64,000 bases of DNA from Mycolicibacter heraklionensis (GTDB taxonomy: Bacteria; Actinomycetota; Actinomycetes; Mycobacteriales; Mycobacteriaceae). The notes below the pieces were generated by a model. It did no database searches. It was not told the origin of the DNA and saw nothing but the letters and a program-made list of their open reading frames with translations. The position numbers were made by a program, and so were the translations under genes. The stretch spans positions 124,001-188,000 of the forward strand of contig NZ_CP080997.1 in NCBI RefSeq assembly GCF_019645815.1, in the 5' to 3' direction. The number at the start of each line of letters is the position of its first letter. Within the stretch, counting starts at the first letter, position 1. Below, in pieces: positions 51,432-61,133 of this stretch.

Positions 51432-52028
51432 GTGCCGAAGCGGGCAGGGTGGACCCAGATCGCTGCCACAGTCGCGTGTGCGACGGCAGTCACCGGTGTG
51501 CTGGCACCGGGTTCCGCGCTCGCCGACCCGGATCAGCCGCCGGCGCTTCCGGGATTCACCCCCGCGCCCACCGACTGGTCTCCACACATGGACATCTGGC
51601 CGTACAGCACCTTCACCTATCAGGTGACGCCCGAGATGATCGGCGGCATGTCGGATTCGTGCCAGTGGTTCAACGCGCAGTTCGACCCGTTGATGGGGCA
51701 GATCAACGCCTTCAACCGCAACCTTGCCGACCACCGCGACGCCTACGCCGGCGTGCAGTCGCAGGCGGATGCGGTGGTGGCCAACATCGACCGGTCGACC
51801 GGCTTCCTGGGGCCACGACTGCAGCCGTTGACCATCCGCAACACCCCCGACAACTTCGGTCCCTACTCGCCGATCTACGGCGGGGAACAGCTGACCGGCG
51901 TGCTGTTCCAGCTGTCGCGCATCGCCGACAGCATGCGCAAAAAGCAGCCGGCAGGCTTCACCCGCCCACACATCGACTCCGCAATCGGATGGGCCAACGC
52001 CCTGCGGAATTCCCGGGCCTGCACCTAA
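51432..52028 (+). CDS. Conserved secreted mycobacterial protein
   Basis: A 198-residue exported protein. The GTG at 51432 was chosen because AAGGAG lies nine bases upstream and it gives a textbook signal peptide (VPKRAGWTQIAATVACATAV... ending at GSALA before DPDQP). Longer starts at 51306 or 51381 would bury the signal. The mature part has CQWFNAQFDPLMGQINAFN, helical text with QSQADAVVANIDRSTGFLG, and NTPDNFGPYSPIYGGEQL; two Cys (CQWF, SRACT) could form a disulfide. I recognise the style of a mycobacterial secreted family but not its function. It sits between the mce operon promoter and an orphan Mce-associated gene. Confidence 0.7.
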   Translation: MPKRAGWTQIAATVACATAVTGVLAPGSALADPDQPPALPGFTPAPTDWSPHMDIWPYSTFTYQVTPEMIGGMSDSCQWFNAQFDPLMGQINAFNRNLADHRDAYAGVQSQADAVVANIDRSTGFLGPRLQPLTIRNTPDNFGPYSPIYGGEQLTGVLFQLSRIADSMRKKQPAGFTRPHIDSAIGWANALRNSRACT

Positions 52029-52168
52029 GCGGCGATTGCAAGCGCGGCGAAGCCGGGCGCTGCAGGTCGCCGCCATCAAGCGAGAACCCGCGGGAGCGGG
52101 TTGGGGTAGGTTCGGGGGGCGTTGCGGCCGGACGGCCCCCAGCAGGCGGACCACGAGAGGTAGTTCAG

Positions 52169-52840
52169 GTGTCGGACCGTGAGGACGAGCAGGCGGCTAC
52201 CGAAACCGAGGCCGTGGAACCGGCGGTCGAGACCGTCGACACCGAGACCACGGACACCGAGACCGCCGATACCGAGTCCGCCGAGGGTGCGGTCGACGAG
52301 TCCGCCGACGAGTCCGCCGACGACTCCGCCGACGAAGCCGACAAGCCCAAGCAAGGCATCGGCGGCCTGAAGCCGAACCGGCGGTGGGTCGCCGCGGCGG
52401 TCCTGGCGCTGGGCCTGATCGGGGCGGCCTACGAGGGCTGGCTGCTGTTCGCCCACCACCAGCGCACCGTGGCCGCCGCGCAGGCGCTGGAGGCAGCCGA
52501 GAAATACACCCTGGCGCTCACCAGTGTGGACCCCACCGCGATCGACAAGAACTTCGCCGAAATCCTCGACGGAGCCACCGGTGAGTTCAAGGACGTCTAC
52601 AGCGCGTCCAGCGAGCAGCTGCGCCAACTGCTGATCGACAACAAAGCGTCCGCGCACGGCACCGTCATCGACTCGGCGGTCAAATCCGCCAGTAAGAACA
52701 AGGTCGAGGTGCTGCTGTTCGTCGATCAGTCGGTGAGCAACAAAACCGCACCCCAAGCGCAGATCGACCGCAGCCGCATCGTGATCACCATGGAGAAGGT
52801 GAACGGCCGTTGGCTGGCCGCCAAGGTCGAGATGCCCTGA
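52169..52840 (+). CDS. Orphan Mce-associated membrane protein with acidic repeat N-terminus
   Basis: A 223-residue single-pass protein, start GTG 52169 with GAGAGG eight bases upstream. Residues about 10-62 are a low-complexity acidic tract (TETTDTETADTES; DESADESADDSADEAD). One membrane helix follows (VAAAVLALGLIGAAYEGWLL), then the Mce-associated domain (LDGATGEFKDVYSASSEQL, LRQLLIDNKASAHGTVIDSA, VNGRWLAAKVEMP). It is the closest relative in the window of the protein at 41430-41984, lying beyond the other end of the same operon in opposite orientation. Probably an accessory of the second Mce system. Confidence 0.85.
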   Translation: MSDREDEQAATETEAVEPAVETVDTETTDTETADTESAEGAVDESADESADDSADEADKPKQGIGGLKPNRRWVAAAVLALGLIGAAYEGWLLFAHHQRTVAAAQALEAAEKYTLALTSVDPTAIDKNFAEILDGATGEFKDVYSASSEQLRQLLIDNKASAHGTVIDSAVKSASKNKVEVLLFVDQSVSNKTAPQAQIDRSRIVITMEKVNGRWLAAKVEMP

Positions 52841-52866
52841 CCGCGGGGGGTTCTGAACTGTTCGTC

Positions 52867-52909
52867 AGAATGTGATTATTCGTGATCGAATGTGTGTTTC
52901 ATTGAGTGT
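52867..52909 (+). repeat. IS607 left-end recombinase-site candidates
   Basis: The stretch has GAATGTGATTATTC (52868-52881), a small palindrome, and CGAATGTGTGTTTCATT (52887-52903), which resembles the inverted right end. These AT-richer, repeated GAATGTG units just before tnpA are the likely TnpA binding sites. Confidence 0.5.
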
Positions 52910-53494
52910 GTGAAATTGGCTGAGTGGGCGCGGATACTGGGGGTGCATCCGCAAACTGCGTATCGGTGGTTCCGGGAGGACCGGATGCCGGTGCCTGCTC
53001 GCCGGCTGGAGTCGGGGACGATCTGGGTCGACGTGGCCGACATGTCGGCTGCCGGCCGCACGGTCGTGTATGCGCGGGTGTCTTCGCACGATCAGCGTGC
53101 GGACCTGGAGCGCCAGGTCGCGCGACTGACGCAGTGGGCTACCGCCAGGGGGTATGTGGTGGGCGAGGTGGTGTGCGAGGTCGGGTCCGGGCTGAACGGG
53201 AAACGGCCGAAGATCCGGCGGGTGTTGTCCGACCCTTCTGCCAGTGTGGTGATTGTGGAGCACCGTGACCGGCTGGCCCGTTTCGGAGTCGAGCATCTCG
53301 AAGCCGCGTTGTCCGCGCAGGGCCGGCGCATCGTGGTGACAGATCAGGGTGAGACCGAAGACGATTTGGTGCGCGACATGATCGAGGTGCTGACCTCGAT
53401 GTGCGCGCGCCTCTACGGTCGGCGGGGAGCGCGTAATCGGGCGATGCGGGCGGTGACGGCCACCAAGCATGTCGGGGCTGGTGTGGATGGCTAG
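52910..53494 (+). CDS. tnpA: IS607 serine recombinase TnpA
   Basis: A 194-residue IS607-type transposase: a MerR-like DNA-binding head (residues 1-45; LAEWARILGVHPQTAYRWF) followed by a small serine-recombinase domain. The catalytic Ser is Ser58 in VVYARVSSHDQ; the conserved Arg residues lie in EHRDRLARFG. This head-before-catalysis order is specific to IS607 and differs from resolvases. I took GTG 52910; a GTG or ATG slightly upstream is possible. Its end overlaps the tnpB start. It carries out cut-free, site-flexible insertion through a circular intermediate. Confidence 0.9.
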   Translation: MKLAEWARILGVHPQTAYRWFREDRMPVPARRLESGTIWVDVADMSAAGRTVVYARVSSHDQRADLERQVARLTQWATARGYVVGEVVCEVGSGLNGKRPKIRRVLSDPSASVVIVEHRDRLARFGVEHLEAALSAQGRRIVVTDQGETEDDLVRDMIEVLTSMCARLYGRRGARNRAMRAVTATKHVGAGVDG

Positions 53495-54947
53495 GTTCGA
53501 GGTGCCTGAGGGCTGGGTGGCGCAGGCGTACCGGTTCGGCCTGGATCCCACGCCAATTCAGTTGCGGGTGTTGGCGTCTCATGCTGGTGCGGCACGGTTC
53601 GCGCATAATCACATGCTCGCGTTGGTGAAAGCGGTAAACGATCAGCGGGCCGCCGAACGGTCCTACGGCATCGCCGAGGATCAGTTGACCCCGGTGTTGG
53701 GGTGGTCGTTGCCGGCGTTGCGCAAGGTCTGGAATCAGCGCAAAGCCGACTGTGCTCCGTGGTGGGGCGAGAATTCGAAGGAGGCCTACAACACCGGGCT
53801 GGATGGGTTGGCACGCGGGCTGGACGCGTGGTCGAAGTCCCGCAAGGGCCAGCGCGCTGGCCGCGCGGTGGGCTTCCCGCGGTTCAAGTCGGCCCGTGCT
53901 CGGCGCTCGGTGCGGTTCACCACCGGGGTGATTCGCATCGAGGCTGACCGCCGGCATGTCAGCCTGCCGCGGCTGGGTGCGGTGCGCACCCATGAATCGA
54001 CCCGCAAGCTGGCCCGTCGCATCGAGGCCGGCACGGCGCGGATCTTGTCGGCCACCGTGGGTCAAGACAGTGCCGGGCGTTGGCATTGCGCGCTACAGAC
54101 CATCGTCGCCGCCAAGACCCGACCCGCGCACGCTCTGCGGTCGGTGCATCCCGTCGTCGGGGTTGATGTTGGGGTGAAAGCGGACAGTCTGCTGGTCGTG
54201 GCGACACCGGACGGTGTCGAGGTCGATCGGATCCCGGCGCCGAAGTCCCTGAGCGCGGCGCAATCCCGGTTGCGGGCGTTGCAGCGCCGAGCCGCCCGCC
54301 AACACGGCCCCTATGACCCGGCCGCCAGGACCAGGCGGGCTCCGTCGATGCGGTGGCGGCGCACTCAGGCCCGGATCGGGCGCACCCATGCGTACGCCGC
54401 GGCGGTGCGCCGCGACGTACTGCACAAGGCCACCACCGTGCTGGCCCAGCAGCACCAGGTCGTGGTGGTCGAAACTCTGAACGCCGCGGGCATGCGCTCC
54501 AAAGGCGGCGCTTACAAGCGCGGGCTCAACCGTGCCCTCGCCGATGCTGCGCTGGCCCAGATCCGGGGCATGCTGGGCTACAAGACACAGTGGTACGGCT
54601 GCCATTTGGTGGAGGCCAACCGATATTTTCCGTCTTCGAAGTTGTGCACGGCGTGTGGGAGGCGAAAGCCAAACCTCACCCTCGCCGATCGAGTCTTCGC
54701 CTGTGACGAATGCGGTACGCGGGTCGATCGTGATCTGGGTGCTGCAATCAACCTCGCCCGACTCGGCGTACCCACACCCGTGGGTGAACGGAGTCCCGCC
54801 GGGAGTGGCCCGGTGGCAGGACGTGGAGCCACGCGTGAGACCGAACCCGCGCCAGCGGGCGACGCCGCCGGTGATGAAACGTCAACCCCGCACCACCACC
54901 CGGTGGATCAGACGGGGACCGCCTCACCGCAAGGCGAGGCTGCCTGA
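53487..54947 (+). CDS. tnpB: TnpB RNA-guided nuclease of IS607 element
   Basis: A 486-residue TnpB, ancestor-type relative of Cas12. The RuvC-like active site is complete: Asp in GVDVGVKADSLLV (about residue 227), Glu in VVVVETLNAAGM (about 328) and Asp in VDRDLGAAINLAR (about 416). The zinc finger is CTACGRRKPNLTL with ACDECG. The N-terminal helix-turn-helix/WED-like start is AYRFGLDPTPIQLRVLASHA. After the last RuvC motif a Pro/Gly/Thr-rich tail of about 65 residues probably exists because the DNA also encodes the guide RNA. ATG 53487 overlaps tnpA by eight bases; ATG 53469 is also possible. Confidence 0.9.
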   Translation: MARFEVPEGWVAQAYRFGLDPTPIQLRVLASHAGAARFAHNHMLALVKAVNDQRAAERSYGIAEDQLTPVLGWSLPALRKVWNQRKADCAPWWGENSKEAYNTGLDGLARGLDAWSKSRKGQRAGRAVGFPRFKSARARRSVRFTTGVIRIEADRRHVSLPRLGAVRTHESTRKLARRIEAGTARILSATVGQDSAGRWHCALQTIVAAKTRPAHALRSVHPVVGVDVGVKADSLLVVATPDGVEVDRIPAPKSLSAAQSRLRALQRRAARQHGPYDPAARTRRAPSMRWRRTQARIGRTHAYAAAVRRDVLHKATTVLAQQHQVVVVETLNAAGMRSKGGAYKRGLNRALADAALAQIRGMLGYKTQWYGCHLVEANRYFPSSKLCTACGRRKPNLTLADRVFACDECGTRVDRDLGAAINLARLGVPTPVGERSPAGSGPVAGRGATRETEPAPAGDAAGDETSTPHHHPVDQTGTASPQGEAA

Positions 54948-54969
54948 TGAACGAATGCACTCACATTCG
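54770..54969 (+). ncRNA. Candidate omega-RNA (reRNA) of TnpB
   Basis: TnpB guide RNAs come from the 3' end of tnpB through the right end of the element. Here that interval has three compact hairpins: ACCCAC-ACCC-GTGGGT (54770-54785), GCCTC-A-CC-GCAA-GG-C-GAGGC with a GNRA tetraloop (54921-54940), and CGAATG-CACTCA-CATTCG (54952-54969) at the element edge. The coding tail above is low-complexity, consistent with RNA constraint. The guide would begin at flanking DNA beyond about 54970. Boundaries are inferred. Confidence 0.5.
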
Positions 54970-54988
54970 CTCACCAAAAGGCAACGGC

Positions 54989-55711
54989 TTAACGGCCCAG
55001 CCGCCTTTCCATCGCCCAGATCAACACCTCCGACGGCGCGACCGCAGCCAGGCGTTGACCACCGCCGCCGGTGAAGCGGACCGCGTCGCCGGCATCCAAG
55101 GCGCCGGCTCCCTCCAACTCGACACCGCCGAGGGCGACGAACAGGTGCACGTACGGGGCATCGGGCACCTCGACGCTGTCGCCGGACTGCAGCCGAGCGG
55201 CGTAGAGGGTCGCGTCGGCATTGCCCACAGTGATCGCGGCGTCCTGGTCGCGGCCTGAGGCGACGGTGACCAGCCGGCCGCCCGCCAACGCGTCACCGAT
55301 CTCCTGCTGCTGATAGCCCGGTGGACGCCCCGGTGAGTCCGGCATGACCCACATCTGCACGAAATGCACCGGTTCGGAAGAAGATTCGTTCTGCTCCGAA
55401 TGGAGAATGCCGGTGCCCGCCGACATCCGTTGCGCCAGACCGGGATGGATGACGCCTGCGTTGCCGATCGAATCGCGATGGCTCAACGCGCCGGACAGCA
55501 CCCAGGTGACGATCTCGGCGTCGCGGTGGGGGTGGGTGTCAAAGCCGGCACCCGGTTCCACGACATCATCGTTGTTGACCAGCAGCAGCCCGTGATGGGT
55601 GTTGTCCGGGTCGTAGTAATCGTTGAACGAGAACGAATGCCGCGAGTTGAGCCACGGCGCCCGAGTGGCCGCACGGTCGTCAGCCCGTCGCACCTCGAGC
55701 AGGCCGGTCAT
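54989..55711 (-). CDS. Pirin-family protein (Rv0181c-like)
   Basis: A 240-residue bicupin. The N-terminal cupin has WLNSRHSFSFNDYYDPDNTH, FDTHPHRDAEIVTWVLSGAL (metal His residues) and SAGTGILHSEQNESSSEPVH with the further His/Glu ligands. The C-terminal cupin is weaker (LFVALGGVELEGAG). Pirins bind iron or other metals and some act as quercetinases or redox sensors. By order (pirin, later monoacylglycerol lipase) it matches Rv0181c. ATG 55711 is chosen; ATG 55720 is possible. The IS607 element ends just beyond its stop. Confidence 0.88.
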   Translation of the reverse strand: MTGLLEVRRADDRAATRAPWLNSRHSFSFNDYYDPDNTHHGLLLVNNDDVVEPGAGFDTHPHRDAEIVTWVLSGALSHRDSIGNAGVIHPGLAQRMSAGTGILHSEQNESSSEPVHFVQMWVMPDSPGRPPGYQQQEIGDALAGGRLVTVASGRDQDAAITVGNADATLYAARLQSGDSVEVPDAPYVHLFVALGGVELEGAGALDAGDAVRFTGGGGQRLAAVAPSEVLIWAMERRLGR

Positions 55712-55776
55712 GACTTCCAAGGTTAGCGTGCCAATGCGGCTGGTTCCGCTGGTCGCAACCGGTTAGCCTCGGTCGG

Positions 55777-57690
55777 GTGAGCCGCCCCAGCCTGCAGCAC
55801 CTCCAGGTGGACGGCCTCATCGCGGCGGCCGGCGGCGACCCGTGGGCGATCGACGACAGTCTGCAGGCCGGCAGCCCCACCCAGATCAACTTCCTGGCCC
55901 AGGCGTTCCACTCCGCCGCAGGCTCGGCCACCTCGGCCGAGGAAACCTTTGTCACCGCCCAGCAGCACTTCGAGCAGTACAACCGGGAGAACGGCGAGCA
56001 ACCGATCAACAACAGCGCCGAGGTGCAGCGGGTCAAGGACGGCCTGCACGCCACCAACCAACAGCTCGGCCAGATCGCGGCCGACCTGGAGACCATCGCC
56101 GCCGCCTTGGCCCAAGCCCGCACCGCCTCGCTGGCCAACATCACCGCGCTCAACGCCAACCTGATCGTCCTCGACGCCCGCATCGGCGTGTACCTGGAGC
56201 AGGAGAGCCAGGGCCACGACCACGACGCGGACATCGCCCAGTGCCGCCAGTTGGCCGAGGACGACACCGAGACCGCGCTGCACAACGCCACGGTCATCCG
56301 CAACGGCTACTCCAAGACCTTGCAACAGGCCTTGACGAACCTGCGGGTGCGGGACGGCTACGACCCCGACATCGCGGTGCGCAAATTCGACGCGGACGCG
56401 CCGACACCGCCACCGGGACCGGTGCCCGACGACCCGAAACAGTTCAACGACTACTGGAACAGCCTGACTCCTGGACAGAAGGACTGGCTGTATAACTCCG
56501 ACCACAACATCGGCAACCATCCGGGCATGCCCTGTGATCCGCCGGATCATCTGGGCTACGACCACTACAACAAGCTGCACCTGGCCGACGAACTCAGCCG
56601 GGCACAGGGCGCCGCCGCGCAGGCCGACGCGTTGAAGAACCAGCACCCGGACTGGGCTGCCGGCAACAACATCCCGCGACCCAACGAGCCGGGAGCGATC
56701 TTCGCCGACCGCGTCGCCTACGAGAATTGGCAACGTCAGTACGACGCGGCAAGGGACGGCGCGAAGTACCTGGACGACCTCAAGGCCGTCGATTCCGCCG
56801 TCAGTGGCAGTCCAGACCGCAAGTTGATGCTGCTGGACACCCACAGCGGCACCCAGGCCCGCGCGGCCATTGCCGTCGGTGATCCGGACAAGGCGACCCA
56901 TGTCTCGGTCACCACGCCCGGGCTGAACACCACGGTGCACGGAGGCATCGGGAATATGACCGAAGAAGCAACCAACGTCAGACGGGAAGCATTGCGGCAA
57001 TTACGGTTCGAGCCGGGACGCGAGAGCGATACCGTCTCGACGATCGCCTGGATCGGGTACGACCCGCCGCAGGTTCCCGGCTTCGACGACAAGACCGCAT
57101 CGCTGGCCGGACTCTGGGGCGTCACCCACGACGACCTCGCCAGAGCCGGCGCCCACGATCTGGCTCGCTTCTACGACGGCATCCAGGCCTCGCACCTGGG
57201 CGGCCCCGCCGACCTGACCGCGATCGGGCATTCTTACGGGTCGCTGACCACCGGACTGGCCCTGCAGGAGCCCGGCGATCACGGGGTGTCGCGGGCGCTG
57301 TTCTACGGGTCTCCCGGCATCGAGGCGTCCACACCGGGGGACCTGCACCTGCAGCCTGGTCAGGTGTTCGCCATGGAAGCCCCCGACGACAAGATCCAAT
57401 GGGTCTACGACGCCAGAGCTGTCGGCCAGGGCATTCCGATCATCGGCACCTACCTCAACAACGAGCTCGGCGACTTCGGGCCCAACCCGGCCACCAACCC
57501 CGAATTCACCCGCTTGGCCACCGGACCCTCCACAGTGACCGACGGCCACGGTGGCACCATCACCCTGCAAGAGGCTCACGGGCACAGTGACTACCCCCGC
57601 TTCCCCGACGGCGGAGGCCTTCGGACGACCAACTACAACATCGCCGCGGTCCTCGCCGGCCTGGGCGACAAGGCGGTTCAAGGAAATTGA
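55777..57690 (+). CDS. DUF1023-type alpha/beta hydrolase with polymorphic-toxin-like N-terminal module
   Basis: A 637-residue protein in two parts. Residues 1-215 are helical (SPTQINFLAQAFHSAAGSAT, HFEQYNRENGEQPINNSAEV, HATNQQLGQIAADLETIAAA), like the WXG100/EspX-style N-terminal domains of mycobacterial type VII-associated proteins. The same module, nearly residue for residue, starts the protein at 62449. Residues 380-600 are a DUF1023 hydrolase with nucleophile Ser486 in AIGHSYGSLT and a late His in EAHGHSDYPRFPD. There is no signal peptide. Start GTG 55777. Its stop overlaps the lipoprotein gene (TGATG), so the lipoprotein may act with it, perhaps as an immunity-type or accessory partner (inference). 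Confidence 0.8.
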   Translation: MSRPSLQHLQVDGLIAAAGGDPWAIDDSLQAGSPTQINFLAQAFHSAAGSATSAEETFVTAQQHFEQYNRENGEQPINNSAEVQRVKDGLHATNQQLGQIAADLETIAAALAQARTASLANITALNANLIVLDARIGVYLEQESQGHDHDADIAQCRQLAEDDTETALHNATVIRNGYSKTLQQALTNLRVRDGYDPDIAVRKFDADAPTPPPGPVPDDPKQFNDYWNSLTPGQKDWLYNSDHNIGNHPGMPCDPPDHLGYDHYNKLHLADELSRAQGAAAQADALKNQHPDWAAGNNIPRPNEPGAIFADRVAYENWQRQYDAARDGAKYLDDLKAVDSAVSGSPDRKLMLLDTHSGTQARAAIAVGDPDKATHVSVTTPGLNTTVHGGIGNMTEEATNVRREALRQLRFEPGRESDTVSTIAWIGYDPPQVPGFDDKTASLAGLWGVTHDDLARAGAHDLARFYDGIQASHLGGPADLTAIGHSYGSLTTGLALQEPGDHGVSRALFYGSPGIEASTPGDLHLQPGQVFAMEAPDDKIQWVYDARAVGQGIPIIGTYLNNELGDFGPNPATNPEFTRLATGPSTVTDGHGGTITLQEAHGHSDYPRFPDGGGLRTTNYNIAAVLAGLGDKAVQGN

Positions 57691-58247
57691 TGTTTCACCA
57701 AGTGTCCCCACCCCAGCCGCGACGATGCCTGTTCGCTGTCTTGGCCATCGTCGCACTAACCGCAGGATGTCACGTGTCCCAACCATATGAACCCACTCCG
57801 CCCAGCGTCGCCGCCGAGGCCTTGGCCGTTCTCAAGTCGTTGCCGTCGTTTGAGGACACTCAAACTCAGGTAGCCGCCACGATGAATGAAATAACCGCCG
57901 CCGCAAAACAACTCATCCCGTCCATCGTCTGGGAGACCCTGGACGAGGGAGATGGCGGAAATTGCGAGCGGCCATATGAGCAAACCGACGGTAAGCGTTA
58001 CTTCCTGCCGGACGCGGTTGCCCGGGATGTCACGGTGTCAGAGCAGGCCTGGGCCAAGCTCGAAGAGGCCGCCAAGGCGGCGGCCGCCAAGCTGGACGCC
58101 ACCGAGATTCAGGTCATGCAAGATCAGCCGGGCAATCACGACGTCGGGTTCTATGGCCCCACCGGTCTTTTCATCAAAGTCGGCTATCGGGGAAACCTCG
58201 TGGTTTCCGGCTACACCGGCTGCCGGCTGCCGCAGGACAAGAAGTAA
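57690..58247 (+). CDS. Lipoprotein, LppA-like, partner of the upstream hydrolase
   Basis: A 185-residue lipoprotein with signal CLFAVLAIVALTAGC (lipobox LTAGC) followed by HVSQPYEPTP. The mature part has one pair of Cys (GGNCERPYEQ, TGCRLPQDK) and ends in a compact domain (GFYGPTGLFIKVGYRGNLVV). It resembles small LppA-type mycobacterial lipoproteins in layout. ATG 57690 shares a base with the upstream stop; the TTG three bases before is unlikely. Genes of this kind often follow DUF1023 toxin-like genes, which fits an immunity role, but this is not shown by sequence. Confidence 0.75.
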   Translation: MFHQVSPPQPRRCLFAVLAIVALTAGCHVSQPYEPTPPSVAAEALAVLKSLPSFEDTQTQVAATMNEITAAAKQLIPSIVWETLDEGDGGNCERPYEQTDGKRYFLPDAVARDVTVSEQAWAKLEEAAKAAAAKLDATEIQVMQDQPGNHDVGFYGPTGLFIKVGYRGNLVVSGYTGCRLPQDKK

Positions 58248-58251
58248 CCGC

Positions 58252-59376
58252 CTACCAGTCCGATTCGTCGAACGTGATCACGCCGCGGATGTTCTTGCCG
58301 TCGACCATGTCGGCGTAGCCGGAGTTGATGTCCTCCAGCTTGTAAGTCGTGGTGATCATCTCGTCGATCTTGAGCAGCCCGGACTTGTACAGGCCCACCA
58401 GCTTAGGCGTCTCGATGTGCGAGCTACCGCCGCCGAAGATGTTGCCCTTCAACGTCTTCTGCAACATGGTGAACAAGAACAGGTTCAACTTGACGTCGGC
58501 GTCGACCATCGAGCCCATGCCGGTGACCACGCAGGTGCCGGTCTTGGCGGTCAGGGTCAGCGCCTCTTCGATGTACTCGCCCTTCATGTCGCCCACCGCG
58601 ATGATCACCTTGTCGGCCATCAGGCCCCAGGTCTCCTCCATCACCGGCATGATCGCCTCGGCCATGGACGGGTAGACGTGCGTGGCGCCGAACTTGACGG
58701 CCTGATCACGCTTGAACGCCACCGGGTCGATCGCGATGACGCGCCGCGCGCCGGACAGCACCGCGCCCTGCAGGGCGCTCATACCGATGCCGCCGACGCC
58801 GACGATGATCACGGTCTCGCCGGGCTTGACCTCGGCGACGTTGGTGGCCGAGCCGAAGCCGGTGGGCACAGCGCAACCCATGATCGCCGCGGTCTCGAAC
58901 GGCACGTCCTTGTCGATCTTGACCACCGAGTCCTGATGCACGGTCATGTAGGGCGCGAACGTGCCGAGCAGGTTCATCGGGGAAACTTCATGCGAACCGG
59001 CGTGGATCCGGTTGGTGCCGTCGGCGATGGCCTTTCCGCCCAGCAACACCGCGCCCCGATCGCACAGCGAACGGAAGCCCTTCATGCACGGCGGGCAGTT
59101 GCCGCAGGCTGGGATGAAGGCCATCACCACGTGGTCGCCCTCTTCCAGGCCCGTCACGCCCTTGCCGACCTTGGTGATGACCCCGGCACCCTCGTGGCCG
59201 CCGAGTGCCGGCAGGCCGATCGGGGTGGCCCCGGTGGTCAGGTGATAGTCGGAGTGGCACATGCCCGCGGCGTGCATCCGGACCTGGACTTCGCCTTCAA
59301 CCGGGTCGCCCAGCTCGATCTCGTCGACCCGCCACGGCGAGTTCAGCTCCCACAACAATGCGCCCTTGGTCTTCAT
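58252..59376 (-). CDS. NDMA-dependent zinc alcohol dehydrogenase
   Basis: A 374-residue actinobacterial alcohol dehydrogenase close to the Rv0761c (adhB) text: MKTKGALLWELNSPWRVDEI, AGMCHSDYHLTTG, LGGHEGAGVI, the structural zinc CGNCPPCMKGFRSLC, IVGVGGIGMSALQGAVLSGA. Members hold NAD tightly and turn over with an external acceptor, in vivo mycofactocin. That cofactor chemistry is family knowledge. No mycofactocin genes are seen nearby. It overlaps nothing and is convergent with the lipoprotein gene by four bases of gap; the SDR gene lies 68 bases upstream of its start on the same strand. Confidence 0.9.
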   Translation of the reverse strand: MKTKGALLWELNSPWRVDEIELGDPVEGEVQVRMHAAGMCHSDYHLTTGATPIGLPALGGHEGAGVITKVGKGVTGLEEGDHVVMAFIPACGNCPPCMKGFRSLCDRGAVLLGGKAIADGTNRIHAGSHEVSPMNLLGTFAPYMTVHQDSVVKIDKDVPFETAAIMGCAVPTGFGSATNVAEVKPGETVIIVGVGGIGMSALQGAVLSGARRVIAIDPVAFKRDQAVKFGATHVYPSMAEAIMPVMEETWGLMADKVIIAVGDMKGEYIEEALTLTAKTGTCVVTGMGSMVDADVKLNLFLFTMLQKTLKGNIFGGGSSHIETPKLVGLYKSGLLKIDEMITTTYKLEDINSGYADMVDGKNIRGVITFDESDW

Positions 59377-59378
59377 GA

Positions 59379-61088
<1,710 letters not shown>

Positions 61089-61133
61089 GTTGCTGTCGGC
61101 GCGGTGTCGCCGATGTCGGTTAGCGTGGCGGCC

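Larger units (their letters stand above)
52860..54975 (+). mobile_element. IS607-family insertion sequence (tnpA-tnpB), apparently intact
   Basis: A two-gene element with a serine recombinase TnpA and a TnpB nuclease in overlapping frames, the standard IS607 layout. Both proteins keep their catalytic residues. IS607 has no classical terminal repeats, but the left end (52887 onward, CGAATGTGTGTTTCATT) and the reverse complement of the right end (54969 downward, CGAATGTGAGTGCATT) share a related sequence. It lies neatly between an Mce-associated gene and the pirin gene and breaks neither. Exact ends are uncertain by some tens of bases. Confidence 0.85.
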
